49,800 nucleotides of DNA, taken from contig JACKEQ010000037.1 in the NCBI GenBank assembly GCA_020632885.1, positions 1-49,800 on the forward strand, given 5' to 3'. Below are positions 8,033-17,216 of the stretch, piece after piece. The first letter of the stretch is position 1. Each line of letters begins with the position of its first letter. Under the pieces are notes generated by a model. The model ran no database searches. It had not been told where the DNA came from and was given only the letters and a program-made list of their open reading frames with translations. Origin of the DNA: Alphaproteobacteria bacterium. GTDB lineage: Bacteria > Myxococcota_A > UBA796 > GCA-2862545. The translations under genes and the position numbers were made by a program.

Positions 8033-9319
8033 TCAGGCGCCCAGCCAGCCCCAGGCCACCAGGCGGTCCACGTCGTTCGACCAGCGCTCGCCGAGGTCGG
8101 AGCGGTAGTACATGTTCGGCAGCATCACGTTGTCGATGCGGCGCATCGCCTGCTGGCGGGCCTCGGTCATCGTGTCGCCCGTGCCCACGACGAGGAGGGG
8201 GCAGGCGTCCATGCCCGCGAGGACCCACTGTCCGTCGATCTGCTTGAGGTCCTGGACGTGCACGCCGGCGCGGTCGTCCGTTCGGAACATCACGCGGCGG
8301 TTCCTCGCGAAGCTCTCGAACAGGCCGCTGTCGTTGTAGGGGAACGGCGGCACGCGCACGTTGACACCGACGTAGTAGCCGCGCTGCACCTGCAGCGGCG
8401 GTGCGTCGCCGCGGGCCAGACCCACGAAGAAGTCGCCCAGCGGCCCCCGCATGCCCTCGAGCTGGATGAGCAGGGTGGGGAAGCCGAAGCGGCTGGTGAA
8501 CTCGAGGGGGTAGACGGCGTCGGCGGTGGCGATGCAGTTCACGTCGATGGAGCCGACGTAGCCGGCCTGCGCGAGGCGGGGCGCCAGCCGTCCGAGCGTC
8601 TCCCGGAAGAGGCGGTTGGGGGCCGACCAGTACAGGGCCATGCCCATGTGGCCGGTCATGGGCCCGAGGTCGCCCGGGAACAGCCGCTTGTACTCGAAGT
8701 CGACGCACACCGGCTCGAGGAAGCGCCGTCCGTCGAAGAACGCCGTGAGGCCGACCTCCACGCCGGTGCAGTGGGCCTGGAGCTGGAAGGGGCCCACCCG
8801 GTCGCCCCAGGTGTCGCGGTAGGCGGCGAGCACCATGGCGATGTCGCGCCCGTCCTCGCTGCGCCCGATGGTGAGGAGCTTCTTGATCGTGGGGTCTTCC
8901 CCGGCCGGCTTGAACACGTAGCGAGCGGGGTTCGCCCCCACGAAGGCGATGGCCTCGTCGAAGTCGTCGAAGGCCCAGGACCCCAGGGTGGGCACCCCGA
9001 GCGCCTCCAGCTCCTTCTGGCCGACGTCGCGGTCGTCCTCGAGGCGGTCGGTGTAGCCCGTGCCGCCGAGCACGTGCTTGCCGCGGGCCCGGAGCTGGTC
9101 GGCCAGGGTCCCGAAGCCCAGGGTGTCGTCGATCACGACCACGTCGGCCGCGTCGACGTGGGGCTCCCAGGCGTCGACCTTCTCCACGAAGCCGTCTCCC
9201 ACGTCGGCCTGGACGTCCTTCACGACGTGCAGCTTCACCTCGTGCCCCTCGAGGTGCAGTCGCCAGGCGAGGTCGAGGGAGAGCCCCTCGTTGGAGACGA
9301 ACAGGAACCTGTACGGCAT
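8033..9319 (-). CDS. ATP-grasp ligase resembling phosphoribosylamine-glycine ligase (PurD-like)
   Basis: 428 residues. The N-terminal part has a Rossmann-like pre-ATP-grasp fold (MPYRFLFVSNEG), then VVIDDTLGFG and an ATP-grasp body with YVFKPAGEDP. The C-terminal half reads YVGSIDVN and YPLEFTSRFGFPTLL, then a PurD C-domain-like VNVRVPPFPY. PurD ligates glycine to phosphoribosylamine in purine synthesis. The sequence is divergent from classical PurD, with no GPSK-type lead-in, so another carboxylate-amine ligase is possible. The ATG at 9319 is chosen over an upstream in-frame ATG because it gives the family N-terminus and follows GGGAG. It meets the trp operon stop-to-stop with eight bases between. 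A TAGGTT hexamer (9343-9348) could be its -10. Confidence 0.7.
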   Translation of the reverse strand: MPYRFLFVSNEGLSLDLAWRLHLEGHEVKLHVVKDVQADVGDGFVEKVDAWEPHVDAADVVVIDDTLGFGTLADQLRARGKHVLGGTGYTDRLEDDRDVGQKELEALGVPTLGSWAFDDFDEAIAFVGANPARYVFKPAGEDPTIKKLLTIGRSEDGRDIAMVLAAYRDTWGDRVGPFQLQAHCTGVEVGLTAFFDGRRFLEPVCVDFEYKRLFPGDLGPMTGHMGMALYWSAPNRLFRETLGRLAPRLAQAGYVGSIDVNCIATADAVYPLEFTSRFGFPTLLIQLEGMRGPLGDFFVGLARGDAPPLQVQRGYYVGVNVRVPPFPYNDSGLFESFARNRRVMFRTDDRAGVHVQDLKQIDGQWVLAGMDACPLLVVGTGDTMTEARQQAMRRIDNVMLPNMYYRSDLGERWSNDVDRLVAWGWLGA

Positions 9320-9416
9320 TGTGGATCTCCCGATGCTGCCAGAACCTACTCGTGGAGCGAGGCGTCTACCATGACACGGGCCCGGGGTCCGCAAAGCCGC
9401 GGGCCGCGGTCGCCCA

Positions 9417-10601
<1,185 letters not shown>

Positions 10602-10621
10602 CGGGCCTCCGGGGTGGCGTC

Positions 10622-10645
10622 AGGGTACCTCACCTGGAGTACCCT
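10622..10645. promoter_or_regulatory. Inverted repeat between divergent lipoprotein genes, possibly two facing -10 elements
   Basis: AGGGTAC (10622-10628) and GTACCCT (10639-10645) form a perfect 7-bp inverted repeat with a 10-bp spacer in the 61-bp divergent gap. Each arm gives the hexamer TACCCT reading outward, 20 and 17 bases before the two start codons. The same TACCCT hexamer occurs before the CFI-box gene at 18081. It may be a pair of -10 boxes, an operator, or both. Confidence 0.45.
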
Positions 10646-10662
10646 CCGGAGCCGGAGGTGCC

Positions 10663-11355
10663 ATGCTGCCGTTCGCCCTGCTCGCGTGCTCGAGCCCCCC
10701 ATCCGCCCCGCCGGTCCCAGCGCCGGACGCGGCCACGACCCTGGCGGCGATCGACGCGTTCTGCAAGCTCGCCGAGGGAGCCGAGCGTCCCTGCGAGCGG
10801 CTCGCCGACGCTGCGCGGATCGGCGAGGTCACCGTGCGGATCTCGGGGCGGATCCTGCCGGTGGAGCAGACCCTCGGGAACGCCACCCTCCGCGGGGTGG
10901 TGGACCTCGAGCACGACGGACGCACGTGGACCACCCGGCTCCGGGGCTTCGGCGGCGGGAAGGACGATGCGCTGACGCGCGGGATGCACGAGTGGGCGCT
11001 CGTGAGCGGAACGCCCGTCGCGGACGCCATCCTGGGCGGCACACCCACCCTCGCGGCCGTGGATCCGACCGCAAGCCAGCCGACGCTGGGCGGGAGTCCC
11101 GTGCACCGGGGCTGGACCCTCCACCGTCCCAAGGGCGAGCTCGACCACGACGCGCTCCTGAAGGCCCTCGAGCCCGCGCTGGGTGGCGTGTCCGGCAGCC
11201 TGACCCTCGAGGTCACCCGGCAGGGCGGGGCGGCCACGGTGGAGTGCTGGGTCCAGGGCGAGCCGCACGAGCCCGTCTGCGAGGCGGCCCGCGGCTGGAG
11301 CTGGCCAGGCGGGGAGTACGAGCTGCGCACGAGCTACGTGCTGCCGCCCGGATAG
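10663..11355 (+). CDS. Lipoprotein of unknown function
   Basis: 230 residues beginning MLPFALLAC, an extremely short lipoprotein signal with Cys9. A Pro/Ala-rich linker (about 12-24) leads to a mature domain with two Cys (FCKLAEGAERPCERL) and later a segment FGGGKDDALTRGMHEWAL that faintly recalls DUF6348-type proteins, a resemblance from memory that I cannot test. The C-terminus is strand-rich and ends SYVLPPG. The start follows a strong GGAGGTG site (10654-10660). It is followed 24 bases later by the metallo-beta-lactamase-fold gene, so the two probably form an operon. Confidence 0.8.
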   Translation: MLPFALLACSSPPSAPPVPAPDAATTLAAIDAFCKLAEGAERPCERLADAARIGEVTVRISGRILPVEQTLGNATLRGVVDLEHDGRTWTTRLRGFGGGKDDALTRGMHEWALVSGTPVADAILGGTPTLAAVDPTASQPTLGGSPVHRGWTLHRPKGELDHDALLKALEPALGGVSGSLTLEVTRQGGAATVECWVQGEPHEPVCEAARGWSWPGGEYELRTSYVLPPG

Positions 11356-11379
11356 GGCTCTCGGGACGAAGGAGGCGGC

Positions 11380-12132
11380 ATGCGCAGGTGGATCTCGATG
11401 TTCGTGCGGATCGGGTTGGCGGCCGTGGTCGCCCTCGCGGTCGTGGCGGGTGTGGCGTGGTACCAGATCTTCGGGCAGAACGCGCCGCTGGTCGACGGGG
11501 CCACCGTGGGGCCGGCCACCACCATCGTCGACGGGTTCGTGGCGATCTACGCCATCCCCTCCGACACGGGCGTCGTGCTCGTCGACGCCGGCATCGACCC
11601 CGGGGGCGCCGCCCTCGACGCCGGGCTGGCCAGGATGGGGCGCACGCGGGCAGACGTCCGGGCCATCTTCCTGACCCACGGCCACGGCGACCACATCGCG
11701 GCCGCGGCCCACCTCGCCGCCCCCGTGTACGCCATCGCCGCCGAAGCGCCCATCGTGTCGGGTGCAGAGCGGCCCACCAGCATGGTCGGGGGGCTGAGCG
11801 CGAACGACGGCAGCGTCACCGTGACCCACCCGCTGGAAGACGGCGCCACCGTCACGGTCGACGGCGTGGAGGTGACCGTGCTCCATCTGCCCGGTCACAC
11901 GGTCGGGAGCGCAGCGATCGTCGTCGGCGACGTCGTCTTCCTCGGCGACAGCGCGAACAGCCATGCAGACGGGAGCCTCCACGGTGCCGTGGGGATCTTC
12001 TCCGACGACACGGCGCTCGTCGACGCGGGCCTGAAGGCGCTCCCCGGTCGGCTCCCGCCGAGCGTCACCCGGCTCGCCTTCGGTCACAGCGCACCGCTCG
12101 GCGTGGACGCCCTGCGCGCCTACCACCCCTGA
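11380..12132 (+). CDS. Membrane-anchored metallo-beta-lactamase-fold hydrolase
   Basis: 250 residues. Residues 7-29 form one N-terminal transmembrane helix; the rest is an MBL-fold domain on the far side of the membrane. THGHGDH (99-105) supplies His100, His102, Asp104 and His105 of the dizinc site; HLPGHT and FLGDS supply the third His and bridging Asp; GHS near the C-terminus gives the last His. This is the glyoxalase II/quorum-lactonase-like superfamily, so the substrate cannot be named. The start follows GAAGGAGG. The stop overlaps the next gene as TGATG. Confidence 0.85.
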   Translation: MRRWISMFVRIGLAAVVALAVVAGVAWYQIFGQNAPLVDGATVGPATTIVDGFVAIYAIPSDTGVVLVDAGIDPGGAALDAGLARMGRTRADVRAIFLTHGHGDHIAAAAHLAAPVYAIAAEAPIVSGAERPTSMVGGLSANDGSVTVTHPLEDGATVTVDGVEVTVLHLPGHTVGSAAIVVGDVVFLGDSANSHADGSLHGAVGIFSDDTALVDAGLKALPGRLPPSVTRLAFGHSAPLGVDALRAYHP

Positions 12133-12806
12133 TGCCCATCACGGACTGCCCGACCCACGGGACCCACGCGTGCACCGAGGTGTGCGAGCACCTCGCGGAG
12201 GCCCACGCGAACGGGGTCTACGTCGTCCCCGTCGTGCTCCCCGTGCTCCCGATCGACCTCTGCGCCCTGTGCGTCCGGGAGCATCGGGTGGACGCGCTCC
12301 CATCGGGGGACGAGGGACTGGCGCGCATCCAGGCCGTCTACGACGCGGTCAACGTGCGCAGTCGCCTGATCTGCGACGCCTGCCGGGACGCGACCCGCGT
12401 CGCCCACGCCCGGTCCACCGGCGCCGAGCTGCCCTGCGAGCCCTTCGAGCACACGCTCACGGACGCCGACGACCCCCGTCTGGACGCGCTGGCCGAGCTG
12501 ATCCGCTCGCACCTGAGCCCCCGCGGGAACCACGCCGGGCGGTTCCACGGCTGCCAGGTGTTCCCCGGGACGGCCCTGCGTCCCGTGCTCGTGCGGATGT
12601 TCGGGGTGGGGGACGACGACGCCCGCAGCGCCATGACGGAGCGCATCGACCGGTACTTCGACGGCATCGACGCGTTCCAGCGCAAGCTCGAGTACTACGA
12701 GGCCATGGCGTGGGAGGACCAGGAGGTCGACGGGGCCGTCACCCGCGTGCGGAAGCCCCTCGTCCTGATCGACGAGGTGCTCCGAAGGGTCGCCCCTCAG
12801 CCCTGA
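12132..12806 (+). CDS. Cys/His-rich hypothetical protein
   Basis: 224 residues, no family recognised with confidence. The N-terminal 95 residues are unusually rich in paired Cys and His: CPTHG, ACTEVCEHL, CALCVREH and CDACRD, which looks like two zinc-binding knuckles. The C-terminal part is helical and charged, with MTERIDRYFDGIDAFQRK as a likely amphipathic helix. There is no signal peptide, so a cytoplasmic zinc protein is the simplest reading. It shares a one-base overlap with the MBL-fold gene before it and overlaps the convergent DUF1801 gene by 10 bases. Confidence 0.75.
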   Translation: MPITDCPTHGTHACTEVCEHLAEAHANGVYVVPVVLPVLPIDLCALCVREHRVDALPSGDEGLARIQAVYDAVNVRSRLICDACRDATRVAHARSTGAELPCEPFEHTLTDADDPRLDALAELIRSHLSPRGNHAGRFHGCQVFPGTALRPVLVRMFGVGDDDARSAMTERIDRYFDGIDAFQRKLEYYEAMAWEDQEVDGAVTRVRKPLVLIDEVLRRVAPQP

Positions 12807-13162
12807 GGCGTCTCCGCGGGGCACAGCGCGGCGACCCAGTCCCTGCAGAGCGCCTCGAGCCATCCGGCCGCTTCCTCGACCTCGGCAACGGTGCCGAACG
12901 CCACGTGGGCCCGCTGGTCGGTGGCCCACACCAGGCGGTCGGCGTCCGGCAGCAGTCGCTGCCCCGTCTTCGTGTCCGACGCGTCCACGCCGCGGTGGAA
13001 GACCACCCGCGCTCCGCCGTTCTTCGGGCGCATCAGGGTGATGAGGTGGCGCCCGTCCACGGCGAAGCTCGGGGCCTTCCACTTGACCTCCTCACGGGCC
13101 TCCGGCAGCGCGCGCCGGATCACGTGCACGAGGGCTTCGGAGAGGGCTTTCCAGTCACTCAT
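12797..13162 (-). CDS. DUF1801 (YdhG-like) small protein
   Basis: 121 residues, typical DUF1801 size. The pattern VKWKAPSFAVDGRHL followed by LITLMRP and VVFHRGV is the DUF1801 core, a small alpha/beta fold found across bacteria and related to frataxin/YdhG-like proteins; its biochemical role is not established. The protein is cytoplasmic and has no enzymatic motif. A TAGGGA hexamer lies about 20 bases upstream. It overlaps the convergent gene at 12132-12806 by ten bases. Confidence 0.85.
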   Translation of the reverse strand: MSDWKALSEALVHVIRRALPEAREEVKWKAPSFAVDGRHLITLMRPKNGGARVVFHRGVDASDTKTGQRLLPDADRLVWATDQRAHVAFGTVAEVEEAAGWLEALCRDWVAALCPAETPQG

Positions 13163-13180
13163 GTGGGTCCCGGGGTGTCC

Positions 13181-13621
13181 CTACCGCCGGGAGCACGCCG
13201 TTCGCAGGGTAATCAGCGGTGAGGACACGGTCAGCCCGGACGGGGCATGATGGGCGCTCGACGGAGAGTCCGTGACCCACTCGGCCCCGACCACCGCGAG
13301 GCTCGCGAGCATCACCGGGGCCGCGGCGAGCCCGAGGTAGCTCCAGACCCCGAGCCTCGCGAGCCTCGCGTCCCGGGCGGAGCAGTGCCGGGCCCCCTTC
13401 GTCATCGCGACCCCGGCCCCCAGGAAGCCCGGGAAGGCGAGCGCGACCCCGGCGCCCGCGGCGTTGCGGACGCGGTGGTCCTCGGACGTGAGCACGATGG
13501 TCGTTCCGACGGCGGCACCTCCCAGGCTCGCCAGTCCCACGACCGATCCGGCCCGAGCCGAGGTGCAGCCCAGCGGCTCCGTACCATGCGCGGAGAAGAG
13601 AGCGAGAAAGGTGAACATCAT
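13181..13621 (-). CDS. Small membrane protein of unknown function
   Basis: 146 residues with an exported-looking N-terminus (MMFTFLALFSAHG) and three or so hydrophobic segments, around 27-45, 53-70 and 91-112, linked by short charged loops. One Cys pair (GC near 19, HC near 79) could form a disulfide. No family recognised. Two adjacent ATGs (13621 and 13618) follow GAGGAG; the second is better spaced. A TAGGGT hexamer (13643-13648) may be the -10. It lies 18 bases downstream of the DUF1801 start on the same strand, but does not obviously work with it. Confidence 0.7.
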   Translation of the reverse strand: MMFTFLALFSAHGTEPLGCTSARAGSVVGLASLGGAAVGTTIVLTSEDHRVRNAAGAGVALAFPGFLGAGVAMTKGARHCSARDARLARLGVWSYLGLAAAPVMLASLAVVGAEWVTDSPSSAHHAPSGLTVSSPLITLRTACSRR

Positions 13622-13692
13622 TGGCTCCTCGGCTGTGGCTGCACCCTATGGCGAGGAGATCTCGACGCCGCTTACGGGTGCTTGCAGCCACC

Positions 13693-13749
13693 TCAGCTCG
13701 CCAGGGCCTCGCAGTGCCGCATGCGGGCGTGCTCCCGGAGCGTCCGGCT
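13693..13749. repeat. 57-bp direct repeat, left copy
   Basis: Matches 15586-15642 at 53 of 57 positions in the same orientation. The pair flanks the beta-helix gene and its upstream region, giving a 1.9-kb segment bounded by direct repeats. Confidence 0.9.
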
Positions 13750-13773
13750 TCGTCTCCTGTCCCCCACCTCTGT
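13693..13773 (-). pseudogene. Relic of the C-terminus of the protein encoded at 15586-15978
   Basis: Read on the - strand this stretch ends EHARMRHCEALAS-stop, nearly identical to the EHARMRHREALAS-stop of the gene at 15586-15978. The resemblance continues upstream as TEVGD...SRTL against TDVAD-SRAL with a three-residue insertion, then is lost. No start codon or upstream domain is attached, so this is a copied or left-over 3' end. It sits in the 223-base gap between the membrane protein and the beta-helix gene, which otherwise holds only a TAGGCT hexamer (13821-13826) and a GAGGAG ribosome site. Confidence 0.7.
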
Positions 13774-13844
13774 CGCCGGGTGCGTGCAGTCCCTGCACAC
13801 GATCGAACACAGGGGACACGTAGGCTCTGGCTCGAGGAGTCTCC

Positions 13845-15578
13845 ATGCTGCTGTTCAACGTCGCCCTCGCGCTCGACTGCGCCGACACCACCACCTACCC
13901 GGACACCGATCTCTGCGAGGCCGTGTCCACCGGCACCGACGACGTCAACAGCCTGTACGGGAGCACCGTCGTGCACGACGGGGCGAAGGCCCGCCTCCGT
14001 CCCTCCACCTGGTACGACAGGCTCTCCGAGCTACGCGACCTGGCGAACGCCAACGGATGCACGACGACCCCGACCTTCGATGGCCTGAACGTGGCCGCTT
14101 TCGGCGCGTCGACGTGGACGGGGACGTGGCGGCACCTCGACAGCACGAGCGGCTCCCACGCGGGCACGATCGACCGCAACACCATCGAGGGCTCGTTCTC
14201 CGGCGACGACTCCGGCGGCATCGGCGAGGTCTACGGTCACGCCCGCGCCAACCGTCGCGTCATCGCGGACCGCGAGGACGGCTTCGTCGTCGGCCACTGG
14301 CAGCGCGTCGCCGGCAGCAACGGGGTGTTCTTCGGCCTCGAGGCCACGTGCGACGGTGCCGCCACGGCACCCGAGGCGTTCAACGACTGGCTCGGGAACG
14401 ACCTGCTCCTGTGCGTGTCGCTGCCCGACGTCGACGAGGACGGCACCTGTGGGCCCAGGGTCTGGTACGTCGACGACGACGCGGCCGGGGTCGCGGACGG
14501 CACGAGCTGGGACGACGCCTACCCGACCCTCCAGGCCGCCGTGGACGCGGCCGCGAGCGGGGACGTCGTCTGGGTGGCGGAAGGCCGCTACGCGTCGACT
14601 GCCGCGGGTGAGGCGGGCCGGGTGATGACCATGGCCGCCGGCGTGGACGTCTACGGCGGCTTCCGCGGGAACGAGACCCTCCTGCGGAGCCGCGCGGGCC
14701 GCTTCGCCAAGACGATCATCGATGGCGACGTCCTCGGCGACGACGTCTACGGCGACATCTCCACGCGCACCGACAACGGTCTCCGGCTCGTGTTCGGTGC
14801 CGACGACACGGTCCTCGACGGGTTCACGCTGCGCGGGGGGTACAGCGAGGAGACCGACGACCTGGGCTATGGCAGCGCCATGAAGGTCGGAGGTCCCATG
14901 GAGATGACCCTGCGCAACCTCCGGTTCGTCGACAACCTCACCGACCGCTACGCCACGCTCGAGGTGTTCGGCGCCGCTCACCTCGAGGACGTCCTGTTCC
15001 TCGACAACCAGGCCCGTCAGGGCGCCGCAGTGCGGTTCGTGGGGGCGGGCTCCACGATGCGGGACTGCGTCGTCACGTCCAACGACGTCATCGGGGGGAC
15101 GCGGGCGGGCGTGGTGTACGCCACCAGCTCCGTCGGTTCCGTGGAGGTGGTCGACACGACGTTCTACGCGAACACGACGGAGGACGACACCGCCGGCAAC
15201 GGCAACCCCGTGTTCGCCAACGGGACCGCTTCCGTGAGCCTCCGGAACGTCGCGTGGTACGAGGACCTGCCGCCCAGGGTCGCCGACGGGACGTCCGCCA
15301 CGATCACGGTGGACGACAGCTGCGTGAGCTTCGATCCGAGTGGATGGGGCAGCGGGAACACGTGGCTGGACGACAGCACCTCGGAGCTCTCGGACCCGTT
15401 CGTCGGGGTCGGCGACGACCTGTTCCTGCGGCACACCGCGACCGGCGATGCCTTCACCAGCGCCTGTGTGGATGCGGGGAGCACGGCGTGGACGGACGGG
15501 ACCTGGATGGAGCGCACCACACGGACGGACGGGGTGCTCGACACGGGTGCAGTGGACGCGGGGGCCCACTACCCCTGA
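13845..15578 (+). CDS. Secreted right-handed beta-helix protein
   Basis: 577 residues with a short signal peptide (MLLFNVALA) and no lipid Cys, so secreted or periplasmic. Residues about 1-200 form a unique Cys-containing domain. From about 208, VWYVDDDAAG and GTSWDDAYPTLQAAVDAA followed by VWVAEGRY is the start of the DUF1565/pectate-lyase-like beta-helix found in many adhesin-like proteins; the turns then repeat to the end (VLDGFTLRGG, MTLRNLRFVDN, TMRDCVVTSN). The close DTGAVDAGAHYP matches the usual D-I-G-A terminal of such proteins. No catalytic residues recognised. GAGGAG precedes ATG 13845. It is flanked by 57-bp direct repeats. Confidence 0.85.
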   Translation: MLLFNVALALDCADTTTYPDTDLCEAVSTGTDDVNSLYGSTVVHDGAKARLRPSTWYDRLSELRDLANANGCTTTPTFDGLNVAAFGASTWTGTWRHLDSTSGSHAGTIDRNTIEGSFSGDDSGGIGEVYGHARANRRVIADREDGFVVGHWQRVAGSNGVFFGLEATCDGAATAPEAFNDWLGNDLLLCVSLPDVDEDGTCGPRVWYVDDDAAGVADGTSWDDAYPTLQAAVDAAASGDVVWVAEGRYASTAAGEAGRVMTMAAGVDVYGGFRGNETLLRSRAGRFAKTIIDGDVLGDDVYGDISTRTDNGLRLVFGADDTVLDGFTLRGGYSEETDDLGYGSAMKVGGPMEMTLRNLRFVDNLTDRYATLEVFGAAHLEDVLFLDNQARQGAAVRFVGAGSTMRDCVVTSNDVIGGTRAGVVYATSSVGSVEVVDTTFYANTTEDDTAGNGNPVFANGTASVSLRNVAWYEDLPPRVADGTSATITVDDSCVSFDPSGWGSGNTWLDDSTSELSDPFVGVGDDLFLRHTATGDAFTSACVDAGSTAWTDGTWMERTTRTDGVLDTGAVDAGAHYP

Positions 15579-15585
15579 TCGCCGG

Positions 15586-15642
15586 TCAGCTCGCCAGGGC
15601 CTCGCGGTGCCGCATCCGGGCGTGCTCCAGGAGCGCCCGGCT
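15586..15642. repeat. 57-bp direct repeat, right copy
   Basis: Same sequence as 13693-13749 with four substitutions. This copy is the intact 3' end of the gene at 15586-15978. Confidence 0.9.
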
Positions 15643-15978
15643 GTCCGCGACGTCCGTGCGCGACAGGCGCTCGCGCGACACGATGGCCAGACCGCCGGTG
15701 ATCTCGCGGATGTAGCGGTCCACCAGGCCATGGACGTGACGCTTCATCCGGACGAGCTGGGTGGCCCGGTCCAGGCAGATCGACGGGCAGCCCCGATGTG
15801 CTGCGTCCAGGCACTCGAGGAACAGCGCGTCCAGGTCGTTCAGCACGTCGTCCGCGAGAGCGAACCCCACGTCGACGGGCACGTCGTCCACGAGGGCCAC
15901 CGTGAGCCGGCTCCAGAGCATGTGGACCCGCGAACGGAGCTCCATGAAGCGCTTCTTCCTGTCGTGTGCGTCGGACAT
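15586..15978 (-). CDS. Small helical hypothetical protein
   Basis: 130 residues, largely alpha-helical and rich in Arg, Asp and Leu, without signal or transmembrane segment. Sequence starts MSDAHDRKKRFMEL and ends EHARMRHREALAS. Two Cys and several His in the middle (FLECLDAAHRGC, MKRHVHG) could bind metal, but the spacing fits no motif I know. ATG 15978 is preferred because it follows GGGAGG; the frame stays open far upstream with no coding look. A decayed copy of its 3' end lies at 13693-13773. It meets the beta-helix gene stop-to-stop with seven bases between. Confidence 0.7.
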   Translation of the reverse strand: MSDAHDRKKRFMELRSRVHMLWSRLTVALVDDVPVDVGFALADDVLNDLDALFLECLDAAHRGCPSICLDRATQLVRMKRHVHGLVDRYIREITGGLAIVSRERLSRTDVADSRALLEHARMRHREALAS

Positions 15979-16097
15979 CTCGACCTCCCGCACACCACCA
16001 AGCAAGCGGGATGCCCTCCGATGATGGGCGTTCGAGCGGGATCGTGTGTGTCGGGTGCCCGACGGTCGTCGCCCCTCCGACCGACGTCCGTCGTCCC

Positions 16098-16514
16098 TCA
16101 GCGGTACGGGCCAGCCGTGTGCTCGTAGGTGACGCTGGCATCCAGCCGTCGCAGCCTGCCACCCACGCCCTCCAGGGGAGGCACGAGCCCCTCGTAGCGG
16201 ACGACCCGACGGTCCTGGTCGAACACGATGCGACCCCGGGGGACGCCCAGCGCCACGAGCGGACTCGCCGGGGTCATCTCGAACGCGGTCGTGCCGGCAG
16301 GGCTCTCCACCAGTCGGACCCCGAAGCGGAAGGCGCGACGTCGCTCGAGCACGACGAAGCGGATCTCCCGGGTCTCCCCGGCCACCAGCGCGTCCCAGTG
16401 CCGGAGGATGTGGCCGAACAGCGTCGGCCCGGCCTGCAGCGGTGCATCCGCCGGTCCCTCGACACGCGTGCGGGTGCGTCCGTCCAGGGTCGTCCGAAAG
16501 GTGGCTTCCAGCAC
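16098..16514 (-). pseudogene. 5'-truncated gene, C-terminal part of a DUF3108-like protein
   Basis: About 138 residues of convincing strand-rich protein: ATFRTTLDGRTRTRVEG, AGPTLFGHIL, HWDALVAGETREIRF, then RIVFDQDRRVVRYEG near the end. The layout recalls periplasmic DUF3108-like proteins, though I cannot name the family with certainty. The N-terminal domain and signal peptide are absent. Upstream of about 16514 the frame continues only as a shadow of the AraC-type gene on the other strand. A GTG at 16514 could start translation but has no ribosome site. It faces the AraC remnant head-to-head, and the two coding signals meet within a few bases. Confidence 0.65.
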
Positions 16515-17216
16515 CTGACCAACCAGACGGCGCGCTACGTCCCGCTGGTGGAGGAGGGTCTCCTGGTGTTCCGCGAGGAGCGCTGGGGCGAGCCCCGGCC
16601 GGGTCTGCTGCTCGTCTCGGAGTACACGGCGCTGGTCGCGCTCCAGCTCCTCCGGCTCGCGACAGCCCAACCCGTCGCGGCGGTGGGGATGCGCACCCGG
16701 AGCCCCTCCCTGCGCCCCGCCCTGCGGTCGGCGTTCGAGGGCTATCTCCAGGCACCCGTCGAGGTCGGGGCCGACCACACCGCGCTCGTCCTCGACGTCC
16801 GAGTGCTCGGGATGCCGGTGCAGTCGGCGGACGCGGAGCTCGCCGGGTACTTCCGGGCGCGCCTGGACCGGGCGGCCCTCGTCGACTCGAGCGAGCCGGA
16901 GCTCCTGCATCGCGTGCGGGTGGGCATCCAGCAGGCCCTCGCCACAGGTCGTCCCACCGCCGACCGGGTGGCGCGCCACCTCGCCATGAGCCCGCGCACC
17001 CTCCAGCGGCGGCTCACCGAGCACGGCGTGACCTACGCCGGCCTCCTCGAGCAGACCCGCAGAGGGCTGGCCGAGCGCTATCTCGCCGACCCGAACCTCA
17101 CGCTGGCGGAGGTGGCCTACCTCTGCGGCTACGAGGAGCAGACCTCGTTCTTCCGCGCCTTCCGGCAGTGGACCGGCGAGACGCCGGCGTCCCGGCGCGC
17201 CACGCTCACCGGCTGA
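16502..17216 (+). pseudogene. AraC-family regulator lacking its N-terminal third
   Basis: About 237 residues match the Arabinose_bd plus HTH_18 type of AraC regulator, normally about 340 residues. The first recognisable element is ARYVPLVEEGL, which in full-length relatives lies near residue 100. The DNA-binding domain is intact: MSPRTLQRRLTEHGVTY, then LRL-type ERYLADPNLTLAEVAYLCGY and TSFFRAFRQWTGETP. No plausible start or ribosome site exists at the junction; GTG 16548 is in frame but unsupported. The upstream part was apparently lost in the same event that truncated the divergent gene at 16098-16514. The stop overlaps the convergent CFI-box gene by 11 bases. Confidence 0.7.

Noticed and set aside
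9397..9409. CCGCGG-G-CCGCGG as a terminator of the lipoprotein gene
   Set aside because: Each half is itself a palindrome, the loop would be one base, and no T-run follows; G+C-rich DNA produces such strings often.
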